NCBI GenBank assembly: GCA_900105225.1
Contig: LT629764.1
Location: forward strand, 2,016,501 to 2,080,500
Direction: 5' to 3'
Source: Paenibacillaceae bacterium GAS479
GTDB lineage: Bacteria; Bacillota; Bacilli; Paenibacillales; Paenibacillaceae
Length of the DNA: 64,000 bases
Position numbers and translations under genes: made by a program
Shown: positions 41,047-48,399 of the stretch, piece by piece
Layout: each line of letters begins with the position of its first letter
Numbering within the stretch: the stretch's first letter is position 1
Notes under the pieces: model-generated
What the model was told of the DNA's origin: nothing
The model's input: only the letters and a program-made list of their open reading frames with translations
The model's database searches: none

Positions 41047-41859
41047 TTAGCCGAATCGATGCGAGGCAGCCTCCGGCATCCGGTACCTTTCAACGAGGGA
41101 GCTGCGAGCCAAAATATTCGTCGGACGCTTTCCCGCACGCTTGAGCTCCTTCGTATACTCGCCGATCGTCATCCCGTAGTTTTCTTTGAACAGTCGCATA
41201 AGATGCCGCGGGCTAATTCTCGACATCTCCGCCAGCTTTTTGACGGTCAGTTCCTTCTCATAGTGCTGCTCGATATAAGTTCTCACCGTCTCCAGAGCTG
41301 CATCCAGCTCTTGATCGGTGCCGCTCATAGATTCTTTGAACAATCGATGCAACAGATCCTCAAAGACGGCTTGCCCCCGGAAACGCTCTAGCGCGTCCAG
41401 GCTGTTTCGGCAGCCACAGATCGTTTTGCATAGGGAAATGAGCGCCGAAGCAGGATAAGGCGTAGGCTCGCCCAAAAGTGGAAAATCTGCCATTCGCCGT
41501 GGCAGCTGCAAAGCTGCACCCGCATGCGCATCCGGGACAAGCGCCTGGAAACGGAATAAATACATTTCCAGCCGGTAGGCAGAATCCGCGCATACACGCA
41601 GCTTCTCGCCCGGCGCGCTCATGTATACCATGCCGCTTTTCAGCTGAATCTGCTTATCGCCTGCCATCAGCTTGCCCTGTCCTCCGGTTACCGCAATCAG
41701 CCTGCAGTCACTTTCCCAATCCGGTCGGACCTGGCTATGGTCAACCACCGCCGCAAATGGCGCGGCGTCCCGAAGCTTGAACCATATCTCGTCCAAAGCC
41801 TGAAGAATCAGCGCTTCCTTATGTTCAACGTTTCTCTCCACTCCGCCCATCGCCTCCAC
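41047..41859 (-). pseudogene. AraC-family (Btr-like) regulator, C-terminally truncated
   Basis: 270 codons. An N-terminal ligand-binding domain precedes the first helix-turn-helix (ELTVKKLAEMSRISPRHLMRLFKENYGMTIGEYTKELK, about 203-240). Family members continue with a second helix-turn-helix ending near ...FYFSRxFKK; here it is replaced by ~30 unrelated residues and a stop. DNA binding is probably impaired. A Fur-box-like site lies upstream, fitting an iron-responsive Btr-type gene whose siderophore transporter is absent. The start (GTG 41859) is uncertain. Confidence 0.65.
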
Positions 41860-41927
41860 CGTCCTGTTTCTGTATTTGTCATCTGTCCACTATCCAGTCC
41901 TGTCGTGTCTGGCCTATTCATTCATCT

Positions 41928-41955
41928 TAATGAAAATGATTCTCATTGTCAATTA
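41928..41955 (-). promoter_or_regulatory. Fur-box-like site
   Basis: TGAAAATGATTCTCATTGTCA, read on the + strand, is a close match to the 7-1-7 Fur dyad, about 75 bases upstream of the AraC-type gene. Confidence 0.7.
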
Positions 41956-42057
41956 ACAGCAGGCACGTTATTAAAATAATTGAATTCACCCAACTTCCAC
42001 TTAATGGAATCCAATTGACTTCCAACAAAGGTTCCAGTTGACCATGTCCAGCATCAA

Positions 42058-42097
42058 AAAATCCGTCTCCTGCTCCATAGACGAGCAAGAGACGGAT
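42058..42097 (-). terminator. Terminator of the Fur-like gene
   Basis: ATCCGTCTC-TGCTC and GAGCA-GAGACGGAT form a long stem just after the stop codon. Confidence 0.85.
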
Positions 42098-42103
42098 AAG
42101 GAT

Positions 42104-42472
42104 TCAACCGACGGCCTTGGAGCCTTGCGAAACGGCAGGACCATAACGCGGAGCAGAGCTTACGTCATTCCACTCTTGCACAAGTCCAAGACGCTCAAAC
42201 ACTCTCAATTGGCTGTAAACGGCAGTCGCACCAACCGCGCGAACCCGGCCAGACGCATTAAGCTGGGAGACAAGCTCTTCAACAGTAGGATGTTCATCAG
42301 CTGTATATAAATATTCCAGAAGCATATAGCGCTGGGGATTCAAGTGGATTCCTTGGTGCTCCAGCTTACCGAGGGCAGCGAGCAGCCCGCGCGAAGCGGA
42401 GGGAGAGCGGTAACGGGCAGCCGGCGAAGCAGAGGACGGGACAACATTGCGGCGTGATGGCGATATAGCCAT
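42104..42472 (-). CDS. Fur/PerR-family DNA-binding domain protein (no metal domain)
   Basis: 122 residues from ATG 42472 (AAGGGAG 10 bases upstream). After a ~40-residue Ser/Arg-rich extension comes the Fur winged helix: GIHLNPQRYMLLEYLYTADEHPTVEELVSQL, then ATAVYSQLRVFERLGLVQEW and APRYG. The protein stops here, before the dimerisation and metal-binding half of Fur/PerR; a terminator follows, so this looks settled rather than a recent frameshift. A PerR-box-like site upstream suggests autoregulation or PerR control. Confidence 0.75.
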   Translation of the reverse strand: MAISPSRRNVVPSSASPAARYRSPSASRGLLAALGKLEHQGIHLNPQRYMLLEYLYTADEHPTVEELVSQLNASGRVRAVGATAVYSQLRVFERLGLVQEWNDVSSAPRYGPAVSQGSKAVG

Positions 42473-42505
42473 AGCGATCAAGCTCCCTTCAGGAATTAAT
42501 TCTAC

Positions 42506-42523
42506 TTGATAATTATTATAATC
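42506..42523 (-). promoter_or_regulatory. PerR/Fur-box-like site
   Basis: Minus strand GATTATAATAATTATCAA matches TTAnAATnATTnTAA at nearly all positions, about 35-50 bases before the Fur-like start. Confidence 0.65.
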
Positions 42524-42550
42524 TAGATGAGAAGCTTTTGCAATGACCAA

Positions 42551-42911
42551 CGACCTCTGCAGTATTATCTGCCAGCTTCTCCATCAAAACGTCATCTGAC
42601 AACCTCATCCTGTACCAGCAATTGTAAGCGTATTCAATAGGGATTGTCAAAGACAACCTGCCGCACTGACTTGCCGCTAAAAACTAACTCTTACGGCTTG
42701 CGTCGTTCCATGAGTAGCCGCTGAATGATGCTGTTGCCATACAAGCAAGCCCCGCTCGCTCCCCGTTCAAAGATCGCGAGCGGAGCTTGACGTTGCTGCA
42801 GAAAATCGTTCCGATTGTCCCGTTCGAGCAACCCTCATCTGCAAGCGGTCCTTTCGGAAATGCCTGCTAGATGCTCGTAAAAAGCTGAAAGCAATTCCCG
42901 TCTGAGAGTGC
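42551..42911. other. Intergenic region downstream of the holin-like gene
   Basis: No credible gene. A hairpin CCGCTCGC/GCGAGCGG lies at about 42752-42784, possibly ending the SOS-controlled minus-strand transcript, though no T-run follows. Confidence 0.4.
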
Positions 42912-43325
42912 TTATTGGCTGACGCCTTCTCCATATGGAGGACGCAATACAGCTGAAGCCGGGATGCCCGCCCATGGCTTGACCATTGCATTATAGTCCA
43001 TGACCGCTTTTTCAATCGAAGCTCGAATGGCATCTGTGCCCGCCTGAATACCCGATTTCTCGGCTTGTTCCTGAGCATATCTCATCGCTAGAGCTAGCTT
43101 CTGCGGTCCGCCTCCACCTGGGTAAGCAGCTTCCGCCAGAGCGGCTGCCTCCTCCGCGATGCGATGCAGCATAATTCGCTGATGCTCCCTGCCCTTGGCG
43201 TTCATATATTTTGTGGCGCGCGTGCTTAATACCGGTAAAAACATAATAGCCATCACGGCCAATACTACCGCTAGCACATCTTGCGCGACTTCAGCCCAGT
43301 ATGGCCATTCTGTAGGTCTTTGCAT
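42912..43325 (-). CDS. LLH-type phage-holin-like membrane protein
   Basis: 137 residues from ATG 43325 (AAAGGAG 7 bases upstream); an in-frame ATG at 43412 (GAGGGG 3 bases upstream) would give 166. One N-terminal helix (VLAVVLAVMAIMFLPVL), then a cytoplasmic helical tail EEAAALAEAAYPGGGGPQKLALAMRYAQEQAEKSGIQ, SIEKAVMDYNAM. This is the pattern of the LLH holin superfamily (conserved G-x-K-x-x-x-A, G-I, I-E-x-A-V). No endolysin or other phage gene is near. Downstream of a perfect SOS box and several micro-ORFs. Confidence 0.65.
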   Translation of the reverse strand: MQRPTEWPYWAEVAQDVLAVVLAVMAIMFLPVLSTRATKYMNAKGREHQRIMLHRIAEEAAALAEAAYPGGGGPQKLALAMRYAQEQAEKSGIQAGTDAIRASIEKAVMDYNAMVKPWAGIPASAVLRPPYGEGVSQ

Positions 43326-43396
43326 CACAGATCTCCTTTGCTCGTCAAGGTTGTAGAGCCGGAATCGGCTTGTTTGTTCATGTTCTCTCACCGGCT

Positions 43397-43498
43397 TCAG
43401 CAGAGAAGCCATAATCCCCTCTCTTTCCTAGTATGCTGGAGCCTGTCTCCGTCCCTGTCCGATCCGGCCAAGCCGTTCCTCAGTTCGAGATTCCCCAT
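43397..43498 (-). CDS. Micro-ORF e (33 aa) in the SOS-controlled leader
   Basis: ATG at 43498 with AAGG 9 bases upstream; charged product (MGNLELRNGLAGSDRDGDR...). It overlaps the longer alternative start of the holin-like gene. Weakly supported. Confidence 0.25.
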   Translation of the reverse strand: MGNLELRNGLAGSDRDGDRLQHTRKERGLWLLC

Positions 43499-43509
43499 AG
43501 CGACCAGCC

Positions 43510-43569
43510 TTACTGATAAAATACCGCAACGAGCAAAATTAGAAGCAGCGGTAATTCATTCTTCCTCAC
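43510..43569 (-). CDS. Micro-ORF d: 19-aa hydrophobic peptide
   Basis: MRKNELPLLLILLVAVFYQ, from a GTG whose bases overlap the TGA of micro-ORF c (GTGA), the arrangement of translational coupling. A basic start plus an uninterrupted hydrophobic stretch resembles membrane-depolarising SOS peptides such as TisB in character, though not in sequence. Confidence 0.4.
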   Translation of the reverse strand: MRKNELPLLLILLVAVFYQ

Positions 43570-43613
43570 AAATTACATGACCTGCTCCACTGCCCGCGCT
43601 GACTTGCCTCCAT
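43566..43613 (-). CDS. Micro-ORF c (15 aa)
   Basis: ATG at 43613 with a perfect AGGAGG 7 bases upstream encodes MEASQRGQWSRSCNL. Its stop overlaps the start of micro-ORF d, so it may serve as the translated leader for d. Confidence 0.35.
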   Translation of the reverse strand: MEASQRGQWSRSCNL

Positions 43614-43624
43614 CTATTCGCCTC

Positions 43625-43654
43625 CTACTGTATGGCTAAATAGACCCTGTTCAT
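43625..43654 (-). CDS. Micro-ORF b (9 aa)
   Basis: ATG at 43654 after AAAGGGGAG encodes MNRVYLAIQ. A good ribosome site, but a very short product. Confidence 0.3.
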   Translation of the reverse strand: MNRVYLAIQ

Positions 43655-43760
43655 AATTACTCCCCTTTCGTTCGTTTCCCTTCTTTGTGCAATATTTCGG
43701 AAGACCTCTCCTTCTTTTTCGATAGATTTTATTTCCCAAATATACCCAAAAATATAATAA

Positions 43761-43811
43761 GGAACATTTGTTCGTAATTAAATTATAGTCAGACAATTCC
43801 AAACCCGTCAA
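43761..43811 (-). promoter_or_regulatory. SOS-controlled promoter with perfect LexA/DinR box
   Basis: Minus strand TTGACG (43811-43806), 18-base spacer, TATAAT (43787-43782), then CGAACAAATGTTCC (43774-43761). The last fits the Bacillus LexA consensus CGAAC-RNRY-GTTYC at every position and sits across the predicted transcription start. Confidence 0.85.
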
Positions 43812-43921
43812 GACCTACCTGAGACCCATCTACCTACCGCAGCCAGCTTCCTCTCCTTGAAATATGTCCAACTACGCAAAAAGCCTCCAGACATGCCTTT
43901 TAGGCAGCCTAGAGGCTTGGG

Positions 43922-44593
43922 TCATTGGGATATTTGGTAAACACAGCGGCGGCCGCCGTTTAGCATATGTTCCGTCCGCACCACCTGCACGTTGTCACCG
44001 AGCACGCCCTGTATCATGCCGGTTTCGAAGTGGCACAGGCTGGCACAGGCTTTGGCTACATCACAGATCGGGCAGTGCTTCTCCGTAAATAGATAAGAAC
44101 CGTCCGCTTGCTGCTCATAGTCGGCCATATAGCCCTCCGCCGTCCGATGCTCGGCGAGCCGCTTCAGCTTCTCTTCCAGCAACTGACCCGATCCAGATAC
44201 ATCCCGCTTCTCGGGTAAAGAATAATGGGCGATCTGCTTATTGTTGCGCACAGCGAGCAGTTTTTCCAGTCCTTCTTCGCCAAAAGTTTCGCGTACCGAG
44301 TCGATCAAGCCGATCGTCAGCTCCGCATAACCAGCGGGGAACAGTCGATTCGCCTCCGTCGTGAGGCTCCACAGCTTGGCGGGACGCCCCATTGCCCGGG
44401 GCTCCTCGCGAAAGTCGAGCATGCCTTCCTTTTGCAATCCGTACAAATGCTGCCGCACTGCCATCCCGGAGACGCCTAACATGCCCGCCAGAGCACCTGC
44501 ATCCAGCGGCCCATGCTGTTTGAGGAGGTCTACGATCAATCTGCGGGTCCGCGTTGCATTCGCGCCCTCCGCCTGCTTCTCTTTCGCCGACAT
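43922..44593 (-). CDS. Helix-turn-helix regulator with C-terminal Cys cluster (SufR-like)
   Basis: 223 residues from ATG 44593 (AAGGAGAGG 9 bases upstream). N-terminal winged helix (LLKQHGPLDAGALAGMLGVSGMAVRQHLYGLQKEG). The C-terminus has CPICDVAKACASLC, a four-Cys group able to hold an iron-sulfur cluster, as in SufR-type repressors. Divergent from an MFS gene whose -35 lies in a TTGAC-AAA-GTCAA dyad, the likely operator. Confidence 0.82.
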   Translation of the reverse strand: MSAKEKQAEGANATRTRRLIVDLLKQHGPLDAGALAGMLGVSGMAVRQHLYGLQKEGMLDFREEPRAMGRPAKLWSLTTEANRLFPAGYAELTIGLIDSVRETFGEEGLEKLLAVRNNKQIAHYSLPEKRDVSGSGQLLEEKLKRLAEHRTAEGYMADYEQQADGSYLFTEKHCPICDVAKACASLCHFETGMIQGVLGDNVQVVRTEHMLNGGRRCVYQISQ

Positions 44594-44664
44594 ACGCATC
44601 CTCTCCTTAATAAAGCGTCTTTACCGCGGGGTCGCGGCTTTCCCATAGATTGTAAAGAAATTCG

Positions 44665-44694
44665 TTGACAAAGTCAAAGAAAAACCGCTACGAT
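44665..44694 (+). promoter_or_regulatory. Promoter and operator of the MFS gene
   Basis: TTGACA (44665-44670) and TACGAT (44689-44694), 18-base spacer. The -35 is inside the palindrome TTGACAAAGTCAA (44665-44677). Confidence 0.7.
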
Positions 44695-44740
44695 GCTCAT
44701 GCATCAATTGCCAATTTCCCCCGTAAAGGAGTCCTGTCTC

Positions 44741-46096
44741 GTGAAACTCCGTGAATGGGATGCCAACCTTAAGCTCCGCCTTGGCGGCGAATTCGTAACC
44801 AATGTGATCTTCTGGACGTTCTTCCCCTTCCTTTCCATTTACTTTGCCAGCGCTTTTGGCAAAGGGACCGCCGGTCTGCTGCTCGTACTCTCGCAGCTTA
44901 TCGCCGTTTTCGTCAACCTGCTGGGCGGATATTTTACCGATCGATACGGTCGCAAACGCGTCATGGTGTTCGCCGCTGCCAGCCAGTCCATCGGCTACGG
45001 CCTTCTAGCCGCAGGCAGCTCCGAGCTGATTTCTATGCCACTGATCGCTTTCGCTGGATTTACACTGGCCAGCTGCGCCATCAGCCTATACCACCCGGCA
45101 AGCCAAGCGATGGTCGCTGACATCGTACCGGAGAAGGATCGCTCCTCTGTGTTCGCGGTATTCTATACCTCGATCAATATCGCCGTTGTTGTCGGGCCGC
45201 TGCTCGGCTCGATCCTTTACGTCGGCAATCCGTTCTACATGCCGGCGGCCGGAGCAATCGCCTGCGGACTGCTGGCGACGCTGCTCTCACGTCGGCTTCG
45301 TGAGACAATGCCATCTTTAGCCGCTGATATGGGGGCACGCACAACGACTGGCTCGGAGACCAATGCCAGCGCCACTGCTTCCGATTCCAGTCCGACCACT
45401 TCACCGCCTAGTCCCACTTCGTGGAAAAAGGCGCTTGCCACACAATTGAAAGGCTACCGCATCATCGTCTCAGACCGAGTCTTTCTGCTTTTCATCATCG
45501 CAGGAGTACTGCTCTCTCAAACGTTCATGCAGCTCGACATGCTGCTGCCAATTTATTTGAAGGAAATGTACCCCTCCTCGTCGCTCTGGATTGGCATGGA
45601 GCTGCAGCTGACAGGCCCACAAGCTTTCGCCATGCTCGTAGCGGAGAACGGACTGCTCGTAGCGCTGTTCACAGTTGCTGTAACGCGCTGGACCACGCAA
45701 CTGAAAGATCGCTGGATCTTCATCGGCGGAGCGCTTTGTTATGCGGCTTCCATGGCTCTTTTCAGCTACCCGGGCAGCTTGTGGAGCCTGGCCGCGATCA
45801 TGGCCGTGTTTACTCTGGGCGAGCTGATGTGCGCCGGTCCCCAGCAAATGTTCATTAGCAGACTCGCACCGGAGCGAATCCGCGGTCAGTATTTTGCCGC
45901 GGCTAGCTTGCGCTTCACGATCGGCCGTACGCTTGCACCATTATCGATTCCACTGTGCGGATGGATTGGTTTCCCGTGGACATTCGGCGTACTGGCGCTG
46001 CTGGCTGCCGCTTCAGCCGTTTTATACAAAATCATGTTCGACTGGCATGAGCGCGGCGGTCCCTCCACACAACCGCTGTATAACACAATGTCATAA
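44741..46096 (+). CDS. MFS transporter
   Basis: 451 residues from GTG 44741 (AAAGGAG 9 bases upstream). Twelve-helix pattern; motif A GGYFTDRYGRKRVMV is intact. A long Thr/Ser-rich linker (~residues 198-232) separates the halves. Likely a drug/proton antiporter controlled by the divergent regulator. Ends in a terminator. Confidence 0.9.
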   Translation: MKLREWDANLKLRLGGEFVTNVIFWTFFPFLSIYFASAFGKGTAGLLLVLSQLIAVFVNLLGGYFTDRYGRKRVMVFAAASQSIGYGLLAAGSSELISMPLIAFAGFTLASCAISLYHPASQAMVADIVPEKDRSSVFAVFYTSINIAVVVGPLLGSILYVGNPFYMPAAGAIACGLLATLLSRRLRETMPSLAADMGARTTTGSETNASATASDSSPTTSPPSPTSWKKALATQLKGYRIIVSDRVFLLFIIAGVLLSQTFMQLDMLLPIYLKEMYPSSSLWIGMELQLTGPQAFAMLVAENGLLVALFTVAVTRWTTQLKDRWIFIGGALCYAASMALFSYPGSLWSLAAIMAVFTLGELMCAGPQQMFISRLAPERIRGQYFAAASLRFTIGRTLAPLSIPLCGWIGFPWTFGVLALLAAASAVLYKIMFDWHERGGPSTQPLYNTMS

Positions 46097-46097
46097 A

Positions 46098-46144
46098 AGA
46101 ACAAGCCTGCATTCGGAATGCCTCCGTATGCGGGCTTGTTTACT
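46098..46144 (+). terminator. Terminator of the MFS gene
   Basis: AACAAGCC-GCAT...ATGC-GGCTTGTT with inner GGA/TCC pairing, then TT. Confidence 0.85.
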
Positions 46145-46155
46145 TTAAACGTATT

Positions 46156-46353
46156 TTACCGGGAGACTCTCAAATCATTAATAGAGGTGAGCGCCGCTGC
46201 AAGCAGTTCTTCTTCGGTCTTCTTCATCGACGCTATGATGCAATAAGTCGCCTCTCTCCTGCTACGAATCGCCGTGCGATACGGCTTTTCCGGCGTCGAC
46301 CCGCCCATGCAGCCAATGAGATCCTGCATCACCTGATGGGTCTGCTGTTTCAA
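46156..46353 (-). CDS. Possible small protein overlapping the protease 3' end
   Basis: Up to 65 codons; the first 30 overlap the protease gene in another frame, the last 35 extend beyond it (REATYCIIASMKKTEEELLAAALTSINDLRVSR, an amphipathic helix pattern). No good ribosome site seen. It could be a real small gene or chance. Confidence 0.3.
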   Translation of the reverse strand: MKQQTHQVMQDLIGCMGGSTPEKPYRTAIRSRREATYCIIASMKKTEEELLAAALTSINDLRVSR

Positions 46354-47446
46354 GAAGGCTTCTGCGGATTTCCGATTCGGACAGCCCTAAACTCGCCAGC
46401 AATGCAGCCACACCCGAAACATGAGGAGCAGCCATCGAGGTGCCACTAAAGTACGTATAGCGTGAATCCGTGTAGGTCGAAACAATTTGCTCTCCGGGAG
46501 CAGCAAGATCAACCCACATGCCATAAGCTGAAAAAGTCGAAGGAATATCTTTTGGCCCCACCGAGCCGACAGCTATAACTTCGTCGTACGCGCCTGGATA
46601 TACCGGTGCCAAAGAGCCCGTATTGCCAGCCGCTGCGACAACGACGGCCCCTTTCGAAACGGCATAACGAATCGCTGAACGCAGAGCCCAGGAACGTGCC
46701 GGGCCTCCCAAGCTGAGGTTGATAACATGAGCTCCCATATCTGCTGCATATCGAATGCCTGCGGCGATGTTTAGCAATGTGCCATTGCCTTCTGCATCCA
46801 ACACACGAACTGGCAAAAGGGAAACGCCCGGAGCAATACCGGTTATGCCTGCCGCTTTGTTCGTACGGGCCGCGGCGATGCCGGCGACATGCGTGCCATG
46901 CCCGTTGGGATCATCGGCCGAACCTGCCGGATTAATATAATCCTTACCGGCCAAAACCTTACCTGCCAAGTCGGGATGGGTCGAGTCGATACCCGTATCT
47001 AGGACAGCGATGATGACATTCTCTTTTCCAACCGTCACATTCCAAGCTTGCTCCGCCTTAATCAGTTCGGCACCATACTGCAGGCCGTAGTATGAATCAT
47101 CCTGCATCAGGCAGTTGCGGTACCGATAATTAGGCTCGGCGTACTCCACCTCAGGATATTCGTGGTAACGATCCCTCAGCTTAAGCGAACTTACCCCACC
47201 ACGCTTTGCGCGGATTATGTGCAGCCCTGTCCCGTTTTGCTCCTCAGAGACCAGGCAACCGCACTCGCTGTGAATACGGTATTTAGCAGCTGACCTCAAC
47301 CCCTCTTGGAATTTAACGATCAACTCGCCTGGCTCATGTTCTGGCATCCTCCTTTCCGCCATCCAGCCTTTGGCCCATCCGGCCAGCCACCAAGCACCAA
47401 CTGCTCCAGAAAGCAGCATGACCGGTAGCCAATGCAAATCCATCAT
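46262..47446 (-). CDS. Subtilisin-like S8 serine protease
   Basis: 394 residues (AAGGGG upstream). N-terminal hydrophobic segment (LPVMLLSGAVGAWWLAGWAKGW), a propeptide I9-like region (GELIVKFQEGL...VEYAEPNYRY), then the catalytic domain with Asp150 (VLDTGID), His186 (GHGTHVAGI), Asn in AAAGNTG and Ser337 (SGTSMAAPH). Probably exported and self-processed, or membrane-tethered since no clear signal cleavage site is visible. Confidence 0.94.
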   Translation of the reverse strand: MMDLHWLPVMLLSGAVGAWWLAGWAKGWMAERRMPEHEPGELIVKFQEGLRSAAKYRIHSECGCLVSEEQNGTGLHIIRAKRGGVSSLKLRDRYHEYPEVEYAEPNYRYRNCLMQDDSYYGLQYGAELIKAEQAWNVTVGKENVIIAVLDTGIDSTHPDLAGKVLAGKDYINPAGSADDPNGHGTHVAGIAAARTNKAAGITGIAPGVSLLPVRVLDAEGNGTLLNIAAGIRYAADMGAHVINLSLGGPARSWALRSAIRYAVSKGAVVVAAAGNTGSLAPVYPGAYDEVIAVGSVGPKDIPSTFSAYGMWVDLAAPGEQIVSTYTDSRYTYFSGTSMAAPHVSGVAALLASLGLSESEIRRSLLETADPSGDAGSHWLHGRVDAGKAVSHGDS

Positions 47447-48071
47447 TCGATCAGCCCCTTCATCCCTTTGCAGCCTCTCAGACTGCTCTACTAATCTATG
47501 GGGGAATCTAGTAAATGGTATGGGCCAACGGCCCAGAGGGACGGAAAAGGGCGGATGACTGTATTGGGAGGATGACTACATGCAGAGAGTGAAGACGATT
47601 CTTTTTCTGGGAAAATGGTTTATTTAAAAGGGGTTCATGAGGTCATGAGTCTTTCCCCTTTAATTGCTACAATGGAAAATCGGGGGCGACTATGACTAGC
47701 GATCTCTCCTTTTTAACATGCAAAAGCCCCTTGCCATTGCCTGAAGGCGTACGGCTAAGGGGCTATCGCTTTACCATGAAAAGAAAGATCATTTCGGCCC
47801 TGACCATGCAGGAAGTTCTGCCTCTGGAGGCTGTATCCTGCCGCTGTCTTACTTACGCTGCTACGTTTCCCCGTGGAGCTCCCAACTGTTTTAACGTTCA
47901 CGCAACCACGCTTCCCTCGGGCGCTACGCGTTACTTCACCGATCACGACGGAGCTCCCGGCTACATCAATATAAATGCTCACACCGACTCGCGCGCTACC
48001 CGCTACCTCATCGATCATGCTACGCCCAACAGGTGCAAAAGCTGCCAGCCATATCCTTACCAACCGCCCCC
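47447..48071. other. Intergenic region with hairpin
   Basis: Long frames exist on both strands but none has a ribosome site or recognisable protein. A hairpin AGCCCCTT...AAGGGGCT (47721-47763) with TTTT on the minus strand probably ends the transcript of the small gene at 48072. Confidence 0.45.
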
Positions 48072-48275
48072 TCACCGGCGAACTGACAACAGCGCGGTGA
48101 GTCTCGCGGCGGCTCTGCTGAGCCAGCCTCTCCGGGAAGCTTGTTGCTTCCGGGCTGCGCGATACAAGCGCCGATCCTTCCGCGACGGCGTTTCCCACTC
48201 CCAATAGGCTTTCTTTTTCAGCTCATTCTCACGGTGCTCATTCAACTTTTCAATCAAGTAATTATGATCCAACAT
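48072..48275 (-). CDS. Small basic protein (67 aa)
   Basis: ATG 48275 with GGAGG 8 bases upstream. MLDHNYLIEKLNEHRENELKK, then KAYWEWETPSRKDRRLYRAA and an Arg-rich tail. Helical, highly charged and positive; a small cytoplasmic protein of unknown role. Confidence 0.7.
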   Translation of the reverse strand: MLDHNYLIEKLNEHRENELKKKAYWEWETPSRKDRRLYRAARKQQASRRGWLSRAAARLTALLSVRR

Positions 48276-48399
48276 AGGCCCTTCCTCCATTCTTCGATCT
48301 GACTCAAGTATGCTCTGTGCAAAAAGGGTTAAAAAGCGTATAATCGCTTCAACTAATTTCCTCTTTTGCCATCATCGCTCAACAAGGAGGCCAACCCCA

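Noticed and set aside
42912-43811. Prophage remnant
   Set aside because: Only one holin-like protein; no lysin, structural, integrase or attachment sequence nearby.
47692-48207. 171-codon + strand frame and 149-codon minus-strand frame over the same bases
   Set aside because: Neither has a ribosome site, domain or convincing composition. A well-supported small gene at 48072-48275 occupies part of the region in a different frame.
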